A stretch of DNA of 48,659 nucleotides from PNAI01 sp964575715 (GCA_964575715.1 CAZNSG010000302.1:1-48659); one strand, 5' to 3'. Counted from the stretch's first letter, positions 6,677 through 17,212 are shown. Notes: a model not told the origin generated them from the letters alone. Program-made: numbers and translations.

Positions 6677-8020
6677 ATGCCCTTCACTACGCTTGGCCTG
6701 TCCGACAAGGTTCTCGCAGCCGTTAAGACGGCTGGCTACACCACCCCCACCCCAATCCAGCAACAGGCGATCCCCCACGTGCTCGCGCGGCGAGACGTGC
6801 TGGGCATCGCGCAAACTGGCACCGGCAAGACTGCCGCCTTTGTGTTGCCCATGCTTACCATGCTCGAGCAGGGCCGGGCCCGGGCGCGCATGCCGCGCAC
6901 GCTGATTCTTGAACCGACGCGCGAACTCGCGGCGCAAGTCGAAGACCACTTTGACAAGTATGGTATCAATCACAAGCTCAACGTCGCCCTCATCATCGGC
7001 GGCGTGTCGTTCGACGACCAGGATACCAAGCTCATGCGCGGTGTCGACGTGTTGATCGCCACACCTGGCCGCCTGTTAGATCATTTCGAGCGCGGGCGTC
7101 TCCTGCTTACCGGCGTCGAACTGCTTATCATTGACGAGGCCGATCGCATGCTCGACATGGGGTTCATCCCCGACATCGAGCGCATCTGCAAACTGGTTCC
7201 GTTCACGCGCCAGACGCTGTTCTTCACCGCCACCATGCCGCCGGAAATCCGGCGCATCACCGAACAGTTCCTGCATAATCCCGTGAAGGTGGAAGTGTCG
7301 CGGCCGGCAACAACGGTCGCTACAACCACGCAACGGTTGGTCAAGACCGACCGCGAGCCGCATGAAAAGCGCGATACGTTGCGCCGGCTGATCAAGACCG
7401 CCGATGCGTTTAAGAACGCGATCGTATTCTGCAATCGCAAGACCGAAGTCGCACAACTGCACCGCTCGCTCGTCCGCCATGGATTTAACGCGACGGCATT
7501 GCATGGCGATTTGGATCAATCGGCGCGAACAGCGGCACTTGAATCATTTCGCAAGGGCGAAGTCACTCTACTTATTGCCTCCGATGTCGCTGCGCGCGGG
7601 CTCGATATCCCGGAGGTCAGCCATGTTTTCAATTTTGACGTCCCGCATCACCCCGACGATTACGTGCACCGCATTGGTCGTACCGGCCGTGCCGGCAAAC
7701 ATGGCACCGCCATCACACTCGTGGCACCGGCCGATCACAAAGCGGTCGTTGCAATCGAAAAGCTGATCGGACAGACCATTCCCTTGGCCGATGAGCCGCC
7801 GCGCGCTGAGGCCATCGAACAGCAAACCAGAGGTCACCGTAGCGGCGAGCACCGCAAGCGCGAGCGGCACGGCCCGATAAGGCAGGAACGTCGTCCGGCA
7901 GCAATTGGCTCACGCGTCGAGCCAGCGCGGCAGCAGCGCGCGCACAGCCCTGGGCGGCTCGAAGCGGCCGAGTCGCATCTACCGGCGTTTCTATTGCGGC
8001 CGTTCCCCGCCAAGGCATAA
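6677..8020 (+). CDS. rhlE: DEAD-box ATP-dependent RNA helicase, RhlE type
   Basis: 447 residues from the ATG at 6677, which follows GAGG and gives the normal family start MPFTTLGLSDKVL. Motifs in order: Q motif TPTPIQQQAIP (24-34), GTGKT (48-52), PTREL (80-84), TPGR (129-132), DEAD (153-156), TAT in place of SAT, and in the second RecA domain SDVAARGLD and HRIGRTGRAG. RhlE-type helicases unwind RNA during ribosome assembly and decay. The tail after about residue 375 is basic, as expected for RNA binding, and ends HLPAFLLRPF, a motif also seen at the end of related alphaproteobacterial proteins, so the gene is intact. An in-frame extension to 6587 is possible but has no ribosome site. Confidence 0.93.
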   Translation: MPFTTLGLSDKVLAAVKTAGYTTPTPIQQQAIPHVLARRDVLGIAQTGTGKTAAFVLPMLTMLEQGRARARMPRTLILEPTRELAAQVEDHFDKYGINHKLNVALIIGGVSFDDQDTKLMRGVDVLIATPGRLLDHFERGRLLLTGVELLIIDEADRMLDMGFIPDIERICKLVPFTRQTLFFTATMPPEIRRITEQFLHNPVKVEVSRPATTVATTTQRLVKTDREPHEKRDTLRRLIKTADAFKNAIVFCNRKTEVAQLHRSLVRHGFNATALHGDLDQSARTAALESFRKGEVTLLIASDVAARGLDIPEVSHVFNFDVPHHPDDYVHRIGRTGRAGKHGTAITLVAPADHKAVVAIEKLIGQTIPLADEPPRAEAIEQQTRGHRSGEHRKRERHGPIRQERRPAAIGSRVEPARQQRAHSPGRLEAAESHLPAFLLRPFPAKA

Positions 8021-8051
8021 CGCTATAACCGGCATTTTGACGATTATTTAC

Positions 8052-8071
8052 TCCACGTTCATCATCGTGGA
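8052..8071 (+). terminator. Weak candidate terminator after rhlE
   Basis: TCCACG (8052-8057) pairs with CGTGGA (8066-8071) around an 8-base loop, followed by AATATTATTGTT, about 30 bases after the rhlE stop. The stem is short and the tract downstream is mixed A/T rather than a T run, so this is tentative. Confidence 0.25.
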
Positions 8072-8181
8072 ATATTATTGTTCATAATTGTGGTTGGGTT
8101 GAGCTTTTCCATCCAGAAGCGATATTCCCTATTCAAATTCGTCACTTGGCCATCGCTGGCGGCACGGTTGGAGCAGAAACG

Positions 8182-9249
8182 ATGAATTCCCAGCCCGATG
8201 ACCATGTACGCAGCATGGCCTTTGCCCAAATTGCCCTCGGACAGATCAAGGCACTGCGCCAAGCGGCTACGCCGCGCAATTACGAAATCTGGTATGCGTA
8301 CGCCACGGGCTATAATCCATCGCTGAACCAGACCATCAACGAGATACTTGCCCGCAGCAGCAACTTGACGGAGCAAGATCTCAAAAAAATATACAGCACC
8401 TATTTTTCTCCTGCGCGAATAACGGACCGCATCGAAACGGTTAGTTCCCGCGTTGCCGACGAGATCGGCCAGGTCATGGCGATGATAGACGTGGCGGCGG
8501 ACTCAGCCTCGGACTATAGCGAGAATCTCGCCGGCATGAGCGAGCAGATAAATTCCGTCAAGGATCGCGAGGGCTTGCGCACCATCGTCGAAAGCCTGGT
8601 GCAGACCACCAACGAGATGCAAGAAACCAATGTTACGCTCGAACAACGGCTTATCGCCACGAAAAGTGAAATTAATCAACTGCAAGCCAATCTGGATACG
8701 GTCCGCACGGAAAGCCTGACCGACCCGATGACGGGACTTGCCAATCGTAAATTTTTTGATGATACGCTCGACAAGGCGATCGCGGAGGCCCCGACGCGCA
8801 GCGAACCTATGTCGCTGCTGATGATTGATATCGACCACTTCAAGACCTTCAACGACACCTATGGGCATCTGACCGGCGATCAGGTATTGCGCCTGGTGGC
8901 ATCCTCGGTAAAGCAGAATGTCAAAGGCCAGGACGTCGCCGCCCGTTATGGTGGGGAGGAGTTCGTCGTCGTACTGCCCAGCACTCCGTTGCGCTCGGCG
9001 CTTACGGTTGCCGAACACATTCGTCGTGCGGCCATGTCGAAAGAACTGATGAAGCGCTCGACCGGGCAGCATCTCGGGCGGATCACGGTGTCCGTTGGCG
9101 TTGCGACGCTGCACCCGGGCGATACCGCCCAGATGCTGATCGAACGCGCCGACGCCTGCCTCTACGCCGCCAAGCGCAATGGCCGCAATCGCGTGATCTG
9201 CGAGACCGATCCCGAATTGTCGGCCGACAGCAAACCGAAAGTCGCTTAG
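8182..9249 (+). CDS. Diguanylate cyclase (GGDEF domain)
   Basis: 355 residues from the ATG at 8182, which lies 8 bases after GGAG (a TTG at 8146 would add 12 residues without support). The N-terminal 150 or so residues are helical with no known sensor domain or membrane helix; a coiled coil (about 130-180) leads into the GGDEF domain, which starts DPMTGLANRKFFDD. The active site is GGEEF at 257-261, intact, preceded by MIDIDHFKTFND for metal binding, so it should make cyclic di-GMP from two GTP. The product-inhibition site normally reads RxxD five residues before the signature; here it is KGQD, so inhibition may be weakened. It stands alone; the signal it responds to is unknown. Confidence 0.9.
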   Translation: MNSQPDDHVRSMAFAQIALGQIKALRQAATPRNYEIWYAYATGYNPSLNQTINEILARSSNLTEQDLKKIYSTYFSPARITDRIETVSSRVADEIGQVMAMIDVAADSASDYSENLAGMSEQINSVKDREGLRTIVESLVQTTNEMQETNVTLEQRLIATKSEINQLQANLDTVRTESLTDPMTGLANRKFFDDTLDKAIAEAPTRSEPMSLLMIDIDHFKTFNDTYGHLTGDQVLRLVASSVKQNVKGQDVAARYGGEEFVVVLPSTPLRSALTVAEHIRRAAMSKELMKRSTGQHLGRITVSVGVATLHPGDTAQMLIERADACLYAAKRNGRNRVICETDPELSADSKPKVA

Positions 9250-9292
9250 TTCGTTCGATTGCTTCGCATCGCTTTTTGAACTTGATTCCGAT

Positions 9293-9691
9293 TTATCTTG
9301 AGCGTGCGCGGCGTTGCGCTCGCCTGCTCCTGGATCGCGGCTTGCGGCTGCGCGAAGCGCGCGGAACTGTTCGCCGCGCCGACTCCAGCGCCTGAGCGGC
9401 CCAACGCGCAAGCTCTTCGGAGTCATCGTAGAGCCGCTCGGGAACGCGCCAGTAGGATTTCAGCGAGCGCGTTCCGGTCTTGGTCGCATACGTAAAGGGT
9501 CCGAGTTTTTCGCGCTCGAACGCGGGAATCGTGTGCTCGTCCGCCTTGAGATAGATCACGCCGTCGTCGACAAGCCCGAACATGATGCCGTCGGCAAAAA
9601 TGCCGGCGCCGCCAAACATCCGGCGAACGACGACCGGTCCGAAGACTGCGAACAATTCGGCGATATGCGTCGGATCTTCGGCGCCGCTCAA
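9293..9691 (-). CDS. TfoX N-terminal domain protein, last gene of the suf operon
   Basis: About 132 residues if translation starts at the TTG at 9691, 7 bases after the sufA stop; no ATG or GTG fits, and the frame further upstream only overlaps sufA. The body matches the TfoX/Sxy N-terminal domain: HIAELFAVFGPVVVRRMFGGAGIFADGIMFGLV and IYLKADEHTIPAFE. The C-terminus is a basic Arg/Ser-rich tail. TfoX of gamma-proteobacteria is a competence regulator, but stand-alone TfoX-N proteins in alphaproteobacteria have no settled role. Its position suggests translational coupling to sufA; a function in Fe-S metabolism is not shown. Confidence 0.8.
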   Translation of the reverse strand: MSGAEDPTHIAELFAVFGPVVVRRMFGGAGIFADGIMFGLVDDGVIYLKADEHTIPAFEREKLGPFTYATKTGTRSLKSYWRVPERLYDDSEELARWAAQALESARRTVPRASRSRKPRSRSRRAQRRARSR

Positions 9692-9698
9692 AACGAGC

Positions 9699-10082
9699 TC
9701 AATGGGCGTCGGTAGCTTTGCTGCTCGCAGGCGTGAGCAGCACCGACTCGCCGCAGCCGCAGGCTGAGGTTTGGTTCGGATTGTTGAACACGAACTGCGC
9801 CGAGAGCTTGTCAATCTTATAGTCCATCTCGGTGCCAAGCAGGAACATCACCGCCTTGGGATCAATCATCACTTTAATGCCCTTGTCCTCGATCACCTCA
9901 TCGGTCGGATTGACATTTTCCGAATATTCCATGGTGTAGGCCATGCCGGCGCAGCCGCCGTTCTTGACGCCGACGCGCACACCGGCAAACGGACGCTCCG
10001 CCTTCGCCATGATCTCCTTGATGCGAGCGGCGGCGGCGTCGCTGAGCCGCATCACTTGAGGTCTCGGCCGAACCGTGGCCAT
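9699..10082 (-). CDS. sufA: HesB/IscA-family Fe-S assembly protein (SufA-like)
   Basis: 127 residues from the ATG at 10082, 8 bases after AGGAG; a longer in-frame reading to 10157 has no support. The three conserved cysteines are Cys44 (NGGCAGMAY) and Cys108 and Cys110 (ACGCGES), which hold the iron or cluster in A-type carriers. The family carries Fe-S clusters from the SufBCD scaffold to apoproteins. The gene sits near the 3' end of the suf operon, 121 bases after sufT, with the TfoX-like gene directly downstream. Confidence 0.92.
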   Translation of the reverse strand: MATVRPRPQVMRLSDAAAARIKEIMAKAERPFAGVRVGVKNGGCAGMAYTMEYSENVNPTDEVIEDKGIKVMIDPKAVMFLLGTEMDYKIDKLSAQFVFNNPNQTSACGCGESVLLTPASSKATDAH

Positions 10083-10203
10083 TTTTAATACTCCTCCCGC
10101 TCCGGCTGGAAGCGCCAATGTGCGAGTCATCACGGCACTATAACTCAAAAACCACAAGTAATTCTTTAATATTTAGATAGGGTGTCCAAGTGGTTGGCGC
10201 AAC

Positions 10204-10578
10204 TCACCACATGTTCAAGGTGAGTCGGGCCTCGTCCGACATCCGGCTCTGATCCCAGGGCGGGTCCCAGACCACATTGACCTTGGCGCCGCTCACTCCC
10301 GGCACGCTTGCGACCGCGTTCTCAACCATGATGGGCAGTTCGGCCGCCGAAGGGCAGTTGGGCGTAGTGAGAGTCATATCAACGGTAACCATGCGGTCGT
10401 CGGCAATGTCGACCTTGTAGATCAGGCCGAGTTCATAGATGTCGGCCGGGATTTCCGGATCGAACACCGTCTTGATCGCGGCCACGACGCCGTCGGTCAG
10501 GCGCGAGATCTCCTCTTCGGGCAACGCCGAAGACTTCGCGGGCTCAGGGGCCTTGTTAACTTGCGCGTCATCGGTCAT
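10204..10578 (-). CDS. sufT: SUF-associated MIP18 family protein SufT
   Basis: 124 residues. After a variable N-terminus it shows the DUF59/MIP18 fold: VFDPEIPADIYELGLIYKVDI, then LTTPNCPSAAELPIMVENAV with the conserved Cys, and VNVVWDPPWDQSRMSDEARL. SufT proteins help mature Fe-S proteins and are found in SUF operons of many bacteria. Its ATG overlaps the sufS stop by four bases (ATGA), a sign of translational coupling. Confidence 0.92.
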   Translation of the reverse strand: MTDDAQVNKAPEPAKSSALPEEEISRLTDGVVAAIKTVFDPEIPADIYELGLIYKVDIADDRMVTVDMTLTTPNCPSAAELPIMVENAVASVPGVSGAKVNVVWDPPWDQSRMSDEARLTLNMW

Positions 10579-11816
10579 GCGAAAATGTCCTGTGCCTTGA
10601 TCAGCGCGCGTGCCAGATTGTCGATTTCGTCGCGCGTATTATAGAGCGCAAAAGACGCCCGGCAGGATGCCGTAATACCATATCGTGCGAGCAGCGGCAT
10701 CACGCAATGGGTGCCGGCGCGGATTGCTACACCGGCGCGATCGATAATCGTCGCCACATCGTGGGGGTGCGCACCCTTCAACTCGAACGACACGATCGGG
10801 CCTTTCTCCTTGGTCGTCCCGAGAATGCGCAAGGAATTGATTTCACGCAGCCGTTCATGCGCGTGGGTGACAAGGTCCTTTTCGTGGGTGCGGATGCGGG
10901 ATTTTCCGATGGAGTTGACATAGTCGATGGCGGCGCCGAGCCCGATCGCCTGCACGATCGGGGGCGTACCGGCCTCGAATTTGTGGGGCGGATCGCCATA
11001 GGTGATACGATCGAGGAAGACCTCACGGATCATCTCGCCGCCGCCGTTGAAGGGCGGCATTGCGGCTAGATGCGCATGCTTGCCATAGAGCACGCCGATG
11101 CCGGTCGGACCATAAACCTTGTGTCCGGTAAATACGTAGAAGTCGCAGTCGATATCGCGCACATCAATGTCGAGATGAACGGCACCCTGCGCTCCGTCAA
11201 TAAGCACCGGGATGCCACGGGTGTGCGCCAAACGCACAACTTCCTTCACCGGCACGACGGTGCCCAGCATATTTGACATATGGGTAATTGCGACCAGCTT
11301 GGTGCGATTGGTGAGGAGCTTCTCGAACTCGTCCAGGAGAAAGTTCCCGTCGTCGTCGATCGGTGCCCATTTGATCACCGCGCCCAAGCGCTCGCGCAGG
11401 AAATGCCAGGGCACGATATTGGAATGATGCTCCATGATCGAGAGCACGATCTCGTCGCCAGCCTGAATGCGTTCGCGCGCGAATGTGTAGGCGACCAGAT
11501 TGATCGCCTCGGTGGCGTTGCGGGTAAAGACGATCTCTTCGGGGCGTGCGGCATTGAGAAAGGCGCGAACTTTGGCGCGTGCGTTCTCAAAGGCTTCGGT
11601 CGCGGCATTGGCGAGATAGTGCATGCCGCGATGCACATTGGCGTATTCGGAGGTGTAGGCCTGCTGCAGGCGGTCGAGCACTGCCGTTGGCTTTTGCGCC
11701 GAGGCGGCATTGTCGAGATAGACGAGCGGCTTGCCATAGATCAGTTTGGCCAGTATCGGAAAGTCGGCGCGGATGCGCGCAACATCATAAGTGCCATTGG
11801 CCACGGCCGGGTGCAT
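10575..11816 (-). CDS. sufS: Cysteine desulfurase SufS (group II)
   Basis: 413 residues. This PLP enzyme takes sulfur from cysteine for cluster assembly. The PLP lysine is Lys233 in FTGHKVYGPTG and the catalytic cysteine is Cys371 in RAGTHCVMPLLARYG, which places it in the group II (SufS) class with its short active-site loop. MEHHSNIVPW and LIDGAQGAVH are also typical. GGGAG lies 7 bases before the ATG, inside the end of sufD, and the gap to sufD is four bases. No SufE or SufU gene is in the window; the partner that activates SufS must be elsewhere. It is the second desulfurase in this operon. Confidence 0.96.
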   Translation of the reverse strand: MHPAVANGTYDVARIRADFPILAKLIYGKPLVYLDNAASAQKPTAVLDRLQQAYTSEYANVHRGMHYLANAATEAFENARAKVRAFLNAARPEEIVFTRNATEAINLVAYTFARERIQAGDEIVLSIMEHHSNIVPWHFLRERLGAVIKWAPIDDDGNFLLDEFEKLLTNRTKLVAITHMSNMLGTVVPVKEVVRLAHTRGIPVLIDGAQGAVHLDIDVRDIDCDFYVFTGHKVYGPTGIGVLYGKHAHLAAMPPFNGGGEMIREVFLDRITYGDPPHKFEAGTPPIVQAIGLGAAIDYVNSIGKSRIRTHEKDLVTHAHERLREINSLRILGTTKEKGPIVSFELKGAHPHDVATIIDRAGVAIRAGTHCVMPLLARYGITASCRASFALYNTRDEIDNLARALIKAQDIFA

Positions 11817-11820
11817 CGGC

Positions 11821-13119
11821 TCACTCCCGAGCGCTCAGCCAAGATGCAACGTGGCCAAGCAGCGCATCGCGAAGCCCGGCATGCTCGATGCCTTCGATCG
11901 CCTCGCCGACGAAGGCCTGCACTAGCAATGCTTCGGCCTCCTGCTTTGGAATACCGCGGGCCATCAGGTAGAATTTCAAATTGTCATCGAGCGCACCGGT
12001 CGTGGCACCGTGTCCGCACTGCACGTCGTCGGCATAGATTTCAAGTTCGGGCTTGTTGTCGGCCTCGGCGTTCTCCGAGAGCAGAAGCGCCTGAGTCATC
12101 ATCTTGGCGTCGGTCTTCTGCGCGTCGGGCCGCACGATGATCTTGCCCTGGAATACGCCACGACTTTCGCCATCGAGCACGGACTTGAAAACTTGGCGAT
12201 TCTGGCAGCCACCGGCCTTGTGATCGGCGACCAGCGTGGTGTCGGCGTGCTGCTTGCCCTTGAGCAGGCATGCACCGCGAATGCCGGCAAGCGTGCCCTC
12301 GCCGTTAAACTGCAGGAAAAGCTGGTTGCGCACCACTGAACCGCCGGCGATGAAGGAAAAATCGTTGAAGCGTGCCCGTGCGCCGATCGCCGCGATCAAC
12401 GAAGAGACGTGGATGGCGTCGCTCTCGCTGCCGAAGATCTTGATGTGATCGACATGGGCTTGATCACCGATCACGAGTTCGAGGACCGCGTTGATCTGAT
12501 AGCCGTTCTGGCACTCATGGCTTTCGACCAGCATGACGCGGGCCTCGTTCTCGATCACCACCAGCGAGCGGGTGAACACGGAGGCCGGCCGGTCGCCGGT
12601 GGCGTAGAATACGAGATGCACAGGCCGCTCGACGGTCGAGCCCGCGGCCACGCGGATGAGCGCGCCATCGGCCATCAGAGCGGTATTGAGCGCGATCGTA
12701 CCATCGCCCTCGGGTGACGCGACCTTGCCGAGATGCGCGGCGATCAGCGGATCGCCGGCGGCAAGCGCCTCCGCCATCGAACGGATGGTGAGGCCGGGCT
12801 CAAGACCGGAAAGATCGGACAGTTCCGCGACGAAAGCGCCATCGACGAAAACGAGACGGCGCGCGTCCATGTCGGCAAGCAGCTGGCCGGCATCCTTGGC
12901 GCGCGCCTTAGCGGCCGCGCTGGGCGCGGCGGCAAGCGGCTTGGCATCGCGCATGAGGGCGCGCAGATCGGTGTATTTCCACTCCTCAATGCGACGGTGC
13001 GGCAAGCCTTCCGCATCAAAGCGGCGGAAGGCTTCCTCGCGCAGGGCAAGTGGTCCCGGCAAACGGGATTTTACCTCCTGCCATTGCGTCGCCAATTCCA
13101 GCTCGGCGGCAGTCTTCAT
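11821..13119 (-). CDS. sufD: Fe-S assembly protein SufD
   Basis: 432 residues. The N-terminus has RRIEEWKYTDLRAL, the standard SufD opening, and the C-terminal half has the beta-helix with VADHKAGGCQNRQVFKSVLDGESRGVFQGKI and DDVQCGHGATTG, which carries the conserved His of the SufB-SufD interface. SufD pairs with SufB to form the scaffold on which SufC drives cluster building. It follows the small coiled-coil gene by 59 bases and precedes sufS by four. Confidence 0.95.
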   Translation of the reverse strand: MKTAAELELATQWQEVKSRLPGPLALREEAFRRFDAEGLPHRRIEEWKYTDLRALMRDAKPLAAAPSAAAKARAKDAGQLLADMDARRLVFVDGAFVAELSDLSGLEPGLTIRSMAEALAAGDPLIAAHLGKVASPEGDGTIALNTALMADGALIRVAAGSTVERPVHLVFYATGDRPASVFTRSLVVIENEARVMLVESHECQNGYQINAVLELVIGDQAHVDHIKIFGSESDAIHVSSLIAAIGARARFNDFSFIAGGSVVRNQLFLQFNGEGTLAGIRGACLLKGKQHADTTLVADHKAGGCQNRQVFKSVLDGESRGVFQGKIIVRPDAQKTDAKMMTQALLLSENAEADNKPELEIYADDVQCGHGATTGALDDNLKFYLMARGIPKQEAEALLVQAFVGEAIEGIEHAGLRDALLGHVASWLSARE

Positions 13120-13178
13120 CGACGCGACTCAGTCATTACATCGGCCCTCGTGTTCAGCAAACAAATACGCTACGCCGT

Positions 13179-13379
13179 TCAAGCTTCAATCAAGCCGAGG
13201 CGGCGCTCGACCCGATCGAGGCGGGCATCGATGCGGTCGACACGAACCGAAAGATTGGCAAGCTGAACTTCCACGTTGCCAAGCCGCTGCATCATCTCAA
13301 GTAGGCGCCGACTCATCATATCGAGCTGCTCGTGGATGCCGCGGAGATGCTGGATGATCAGGCCTTCCGGTTCGGTCAT
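13179..13379 (-). CDS. Small coiled-coil protein inside the suf operon
   Basis: 66 residues, not a known Suf component. It starts MTEPEGLIIQHLRGIHEQLD and continues with a heptad pattern of Leu/Val/Ile (LGNVEVQLANLSVRVDRIDARLDRVERRL), so almost the whole chain should be one long coiled coil. Small proteins of this kind (MTEPE..., then repeated RLDRIE units) are common as hypotheticals in rhizobial genomes. It is co-directional with and lies between sufC and sufD, 41 bases after sufC, with ATG start but no clear ribosome site. The heptads and the placement in the operon argue for a real gene; the function is unknown. Confidence 0.65.
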   Translation of the reverse strand: MTEPEGLIIQHLRGIHEQLDMMSRRLLEMMQRLGNVEVQLANLSVRVDRIDARLDRVERRLGLIEA

Positions 13380-13420
13380 GACCGCAATCTACCCAATGTC
13401 TGTCGCCATAGCGATTCCCT

Positions 13421-14170
13421 TTACGCCGCCTCATCTTGATATTGCGCGTAGCCTTTGGCTTCGAGCTCGAGCGCCAATTCGCGCCCGCCAGTCCTGACGA
13501 TGCGGCCGCGCGAGAGCACATGCACCACGTCGGGCACAATGTGATTGAGCAGCCGCTGATAGTGGGTGATGACGACAAAAGCGCGCTCGGGCGAGCGCAA
13601 CCGGTTCACGCCGTTGGCAACGATTTTCAGCGCATCGATGTCGAGGCCGGAGTCGGTTTCGTGCAGCACGCAGAGCCGCGGCTCCAGCAGCGCCATCTGC
13701 AAGACCTCGTTGCGCTTCTTCTCGCCGCCGGAGAAGCCCACATTGACCCCGCGGCGAAGCATGTCGCTCTCGATGCCGAGCTGCTCGGCTGCCGCACGCA
13801 CCTTCTTCAAAAACTCGGGCGTGGACAGTTCGGCCAGTCCCCGCTTCTTGCGCTGCGCGTTGAGCGCAGTACGTAAAAACGTCATGGTCGCGACGCCGGG
13901 GATTTCGAGCGGGTATTGGAAGGCAAGAAAGAGCCCCTTGGCCGCGCGCTCATCGGGCGCGATCGCGAGCAAATCCTCCCCGTCGAGCCTGATTTCGCCT
14001 TGCGTTGCCTCATAGCCGCCCTTGCCGGCCATCACATAGGCAAGCGTGGATTTGCCCGACCCGTTCGGGCCCATGATGGCGTGGACCTCGCCTTTGTTCA
14101 CGACGAGATCGAGGCCATTGATGATCTGCTTGCCGTCGACGGCGACGTGCAGGTTTTTGATTTCTAACAT
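13421..14170 (-). CDS. sufC: Fe-S assembly ATPase SufC
   Basis: 249 residues from the ATG at 14170 (family start MLEIKNLHV); a GTG six bases upstream, 9 bases after AGGA, is also possible. It is an ABC-type ATPase that powers SufBCD. Walker A is GPNGSGKST, the signature is FSGGEKKR, the switch His is in VITHYQR. Walker B reads LCVLHETDSGLD: the Asp that normally precedes the catalytic Glu and helps hold magnesium is His (codon CAC; a single-base change from GAC). The Glu is kept. Either this is a real variant or a base error. A 132-base gap separates it from sufB. Confidence 0.95.
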   Translation of the reverse strand: MLEIKNLHVAVDGKQIINGLDLVVNKGEVHAIMGPNGSGKSTLAYVMAGKGGYEATQGEIRLDGEDLLAIAPDERAAKGLFLAFQYPLEIPGVATMTFLRTALNAQRKKRGLAELSTPEFLKKVRAAAEQLGIESDMLRRGVNVGFSGGEKKRNEVLQMALLEPRLCVLHETDSGLDIDALKIVANGVNRLRSPERAFVVITHYQRLLNHIVPDVVHVLSRGRIVRTGGRELALELEAKGYAQYQDEAA

Positions 14171-14326
14171 TGGCACGCGCGCAATTCCTTTCAATTTCTC
14201 ACAGGCTGAAATGCGAGATTACCTCGGCAATCGGCTCATTCCTATTGGCGTCCTTTTGTTCAGGACGTACTGCCCGAGCGATTTTTCATTGACATCGATT
14301 TTGCCTTGATCGCCGAATGCCGGACT

Positions 14327-15802
<1,476 letters not shown>

Positions 15803-15891
15803 TCTTCCCTCCGCTCACGGTTTCAAGGACCGCGGGTTGGAATCTTTATGGTTGGTTCGTTTCTAGCGTGTCACCTGTTTCAGAGGCTTCC

Positions 15892-17061
15892 TTAGGCTGC
15901 AATTTCGTTTTCCTTATATAAGGCTCCGGCGAGCTTAGCCCAAGCGCCAAGGAACGCCTCAACCTCATGTTCCGTCGTGGTATAGCCCAAACTTACCCGT
16001 ATGGCACCGCGCGATAGCTCCGGCGCGATCCCCATGGCGGCCAGCACGTGGGAAGGTGACACCTTGCCGGATGAGCAGGCGGCGCCGGAGGATACGGCGA
16101 TCCCTTCAAGATCAAAGGCAATGACGGCGGTTTCAGCCTTCATGCCGGCAACGGCGAACAGCGTGGTATTGGGCAGCCGCGCGACCTCCGATCCAAAAAT
16201 CACCGCTCCGGAATGGACCCGGCGAATGCCGGCTTCGAGCTGCATGCGCAAGGCAGCCATCGGATTGGATTCCGCCGCAATCGCAGCCCTTGCGGCTTCA
16301 GCCGCTGCGCCAAATCCCGCAATGCCGCCGACGTTTTCGGTGCCCGCACGCTGGCCGCGCTCCTGACCTCCGCCCTTGATCAGCGGTTCGATATGCAGTC
16401 CGGAGCGCTTGATGAGTGCACCGACGCCCATAGGCCCGCCCAGCTTGTGTGCGGAGAGGGTTAGCAAGTCTGCGCCTAACGCTTTGAAATCGCAAATTAT
16501 ACGGCCAGCTCCTTGGATTGCATCGACATGCAGCAAGCCGCTTGCCGCATGCACCAAGGCGGCGGCATGGGCAATTGGTTGAATGACCCCGGTTTCGTTG
16601 TTGGCGAGCATGATCGAGACCAGCGGCCGGTTGCCGGCGGCGGCAAGCACTGTGAGGCGGCGCTCAAGGTAGCCAAGATCGACCTGCCCGCGGCGGTCCA
16701 CGGGGATTTCTTCGACGTCTCCTTGGGTAAATCCGCCGCCGGTACGGACTGATGGGTGCTCGATCGACGAAAGGAGCAGGCGGTCGCGCGGCGCCCTCTC
16801 ACCGCCCACTTCGATCGCAGGCGTAAGCGCCAGGATATTGGCCTCGGTGCCGCCGGAGGTGAAAACAACGTCGCGGGGCTCTGCGCCGACCAAGGCGGCG
16901 ACCTGCTCGCGCGCGCGCTCGATCAGCCGCCGCGCGGCCCGGCCCTGGGAGTGAACTGAGGACGGGTTGCCGACGACATCGGCGGCCGCAAGCATGGCCG
17001 CGCGGGCCTGTGGCCGCAACGGTGCAGTGGCGTTCCAGTCCAAATAAACCTGCTGAGCCAT
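15892..17061 (-). CDS. Cysteine desulfurase, NifS/IscS type (group I)
   Basis: 389 residues. PLP lysine is Lys206 in SAHKLGGPMG; the sulfur-carrying cysteine is Cys329 in SSGAACSSGKVSPSHVL, within the long flexible loop of group I enzymes. YLDWNATAPLRP at the N-terminus and GGGQERGQRAGTENV are family hallmarks. It is the first gene of the suf operon, so the operon holds both a group I and a group II desulfurase, an arrangement known from alphaproteobacteria. IscR, often found next to this gene, is absent; instead a divergent hydrolase gene lies upstream. Confidence 0.94.
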   Translation of the reverse strand: MAQQVYLDWNATAPLRPQARAAMLAAADVVGNPSSVHSQGRAARRLIERAREQVAALVGAEPRDVVFTSGGTEANILALTPAIEVGGERAPRDRLLLSSIEHPSVRTGGGFTQGDVEEIPVDRRGQVDLGYLERRLTVLAAAGNRPLVSIMLANNETGVIQPIAHAAALVHAASGLLHVDAIQGAGRIICDFKALGADLLTLSAHKLGGPMGVGALIKRSGLHIEPLIKGGGQERGQRAGTENVGGIAGFGAAAEAARAAIAAESNPMAALRMQLEAGIRRVHSGAVIFGSEVARLPNTTLFAVAGMKAETAVIAFDLEGIAVSSGAACSSGKVSPSHVLAAMGIAPELSRGAIRVSLGYTTTEHEVEAFLGAWAKLAGALYKENEIAA

Positions 17062-17212
17062 CGGATTTAATCCAGCTCCTTCAAGGTATTCGCTCTCCCC
17101 TTGAGAGCCCCTAGCTTACTCAATTTTCTTGCTTTTGGCCCCCGCACTCATGGTAGTAAACGCTTGCCGCGACGGGCGGTTGGCGCTTCGGCGCAGTCCT
17201 GCCTACGGAATG

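Noticed and set aside
10158..10203. tRNA-like start (GGTGTCCAAGTGGTTGGCG) in the gap between sufA and sufT
   Set aside because: It resembles the D-arm of a Leu/Ser tRNA by eye, but no anticodon arm, T-arm or 3' half follows before the coding region.
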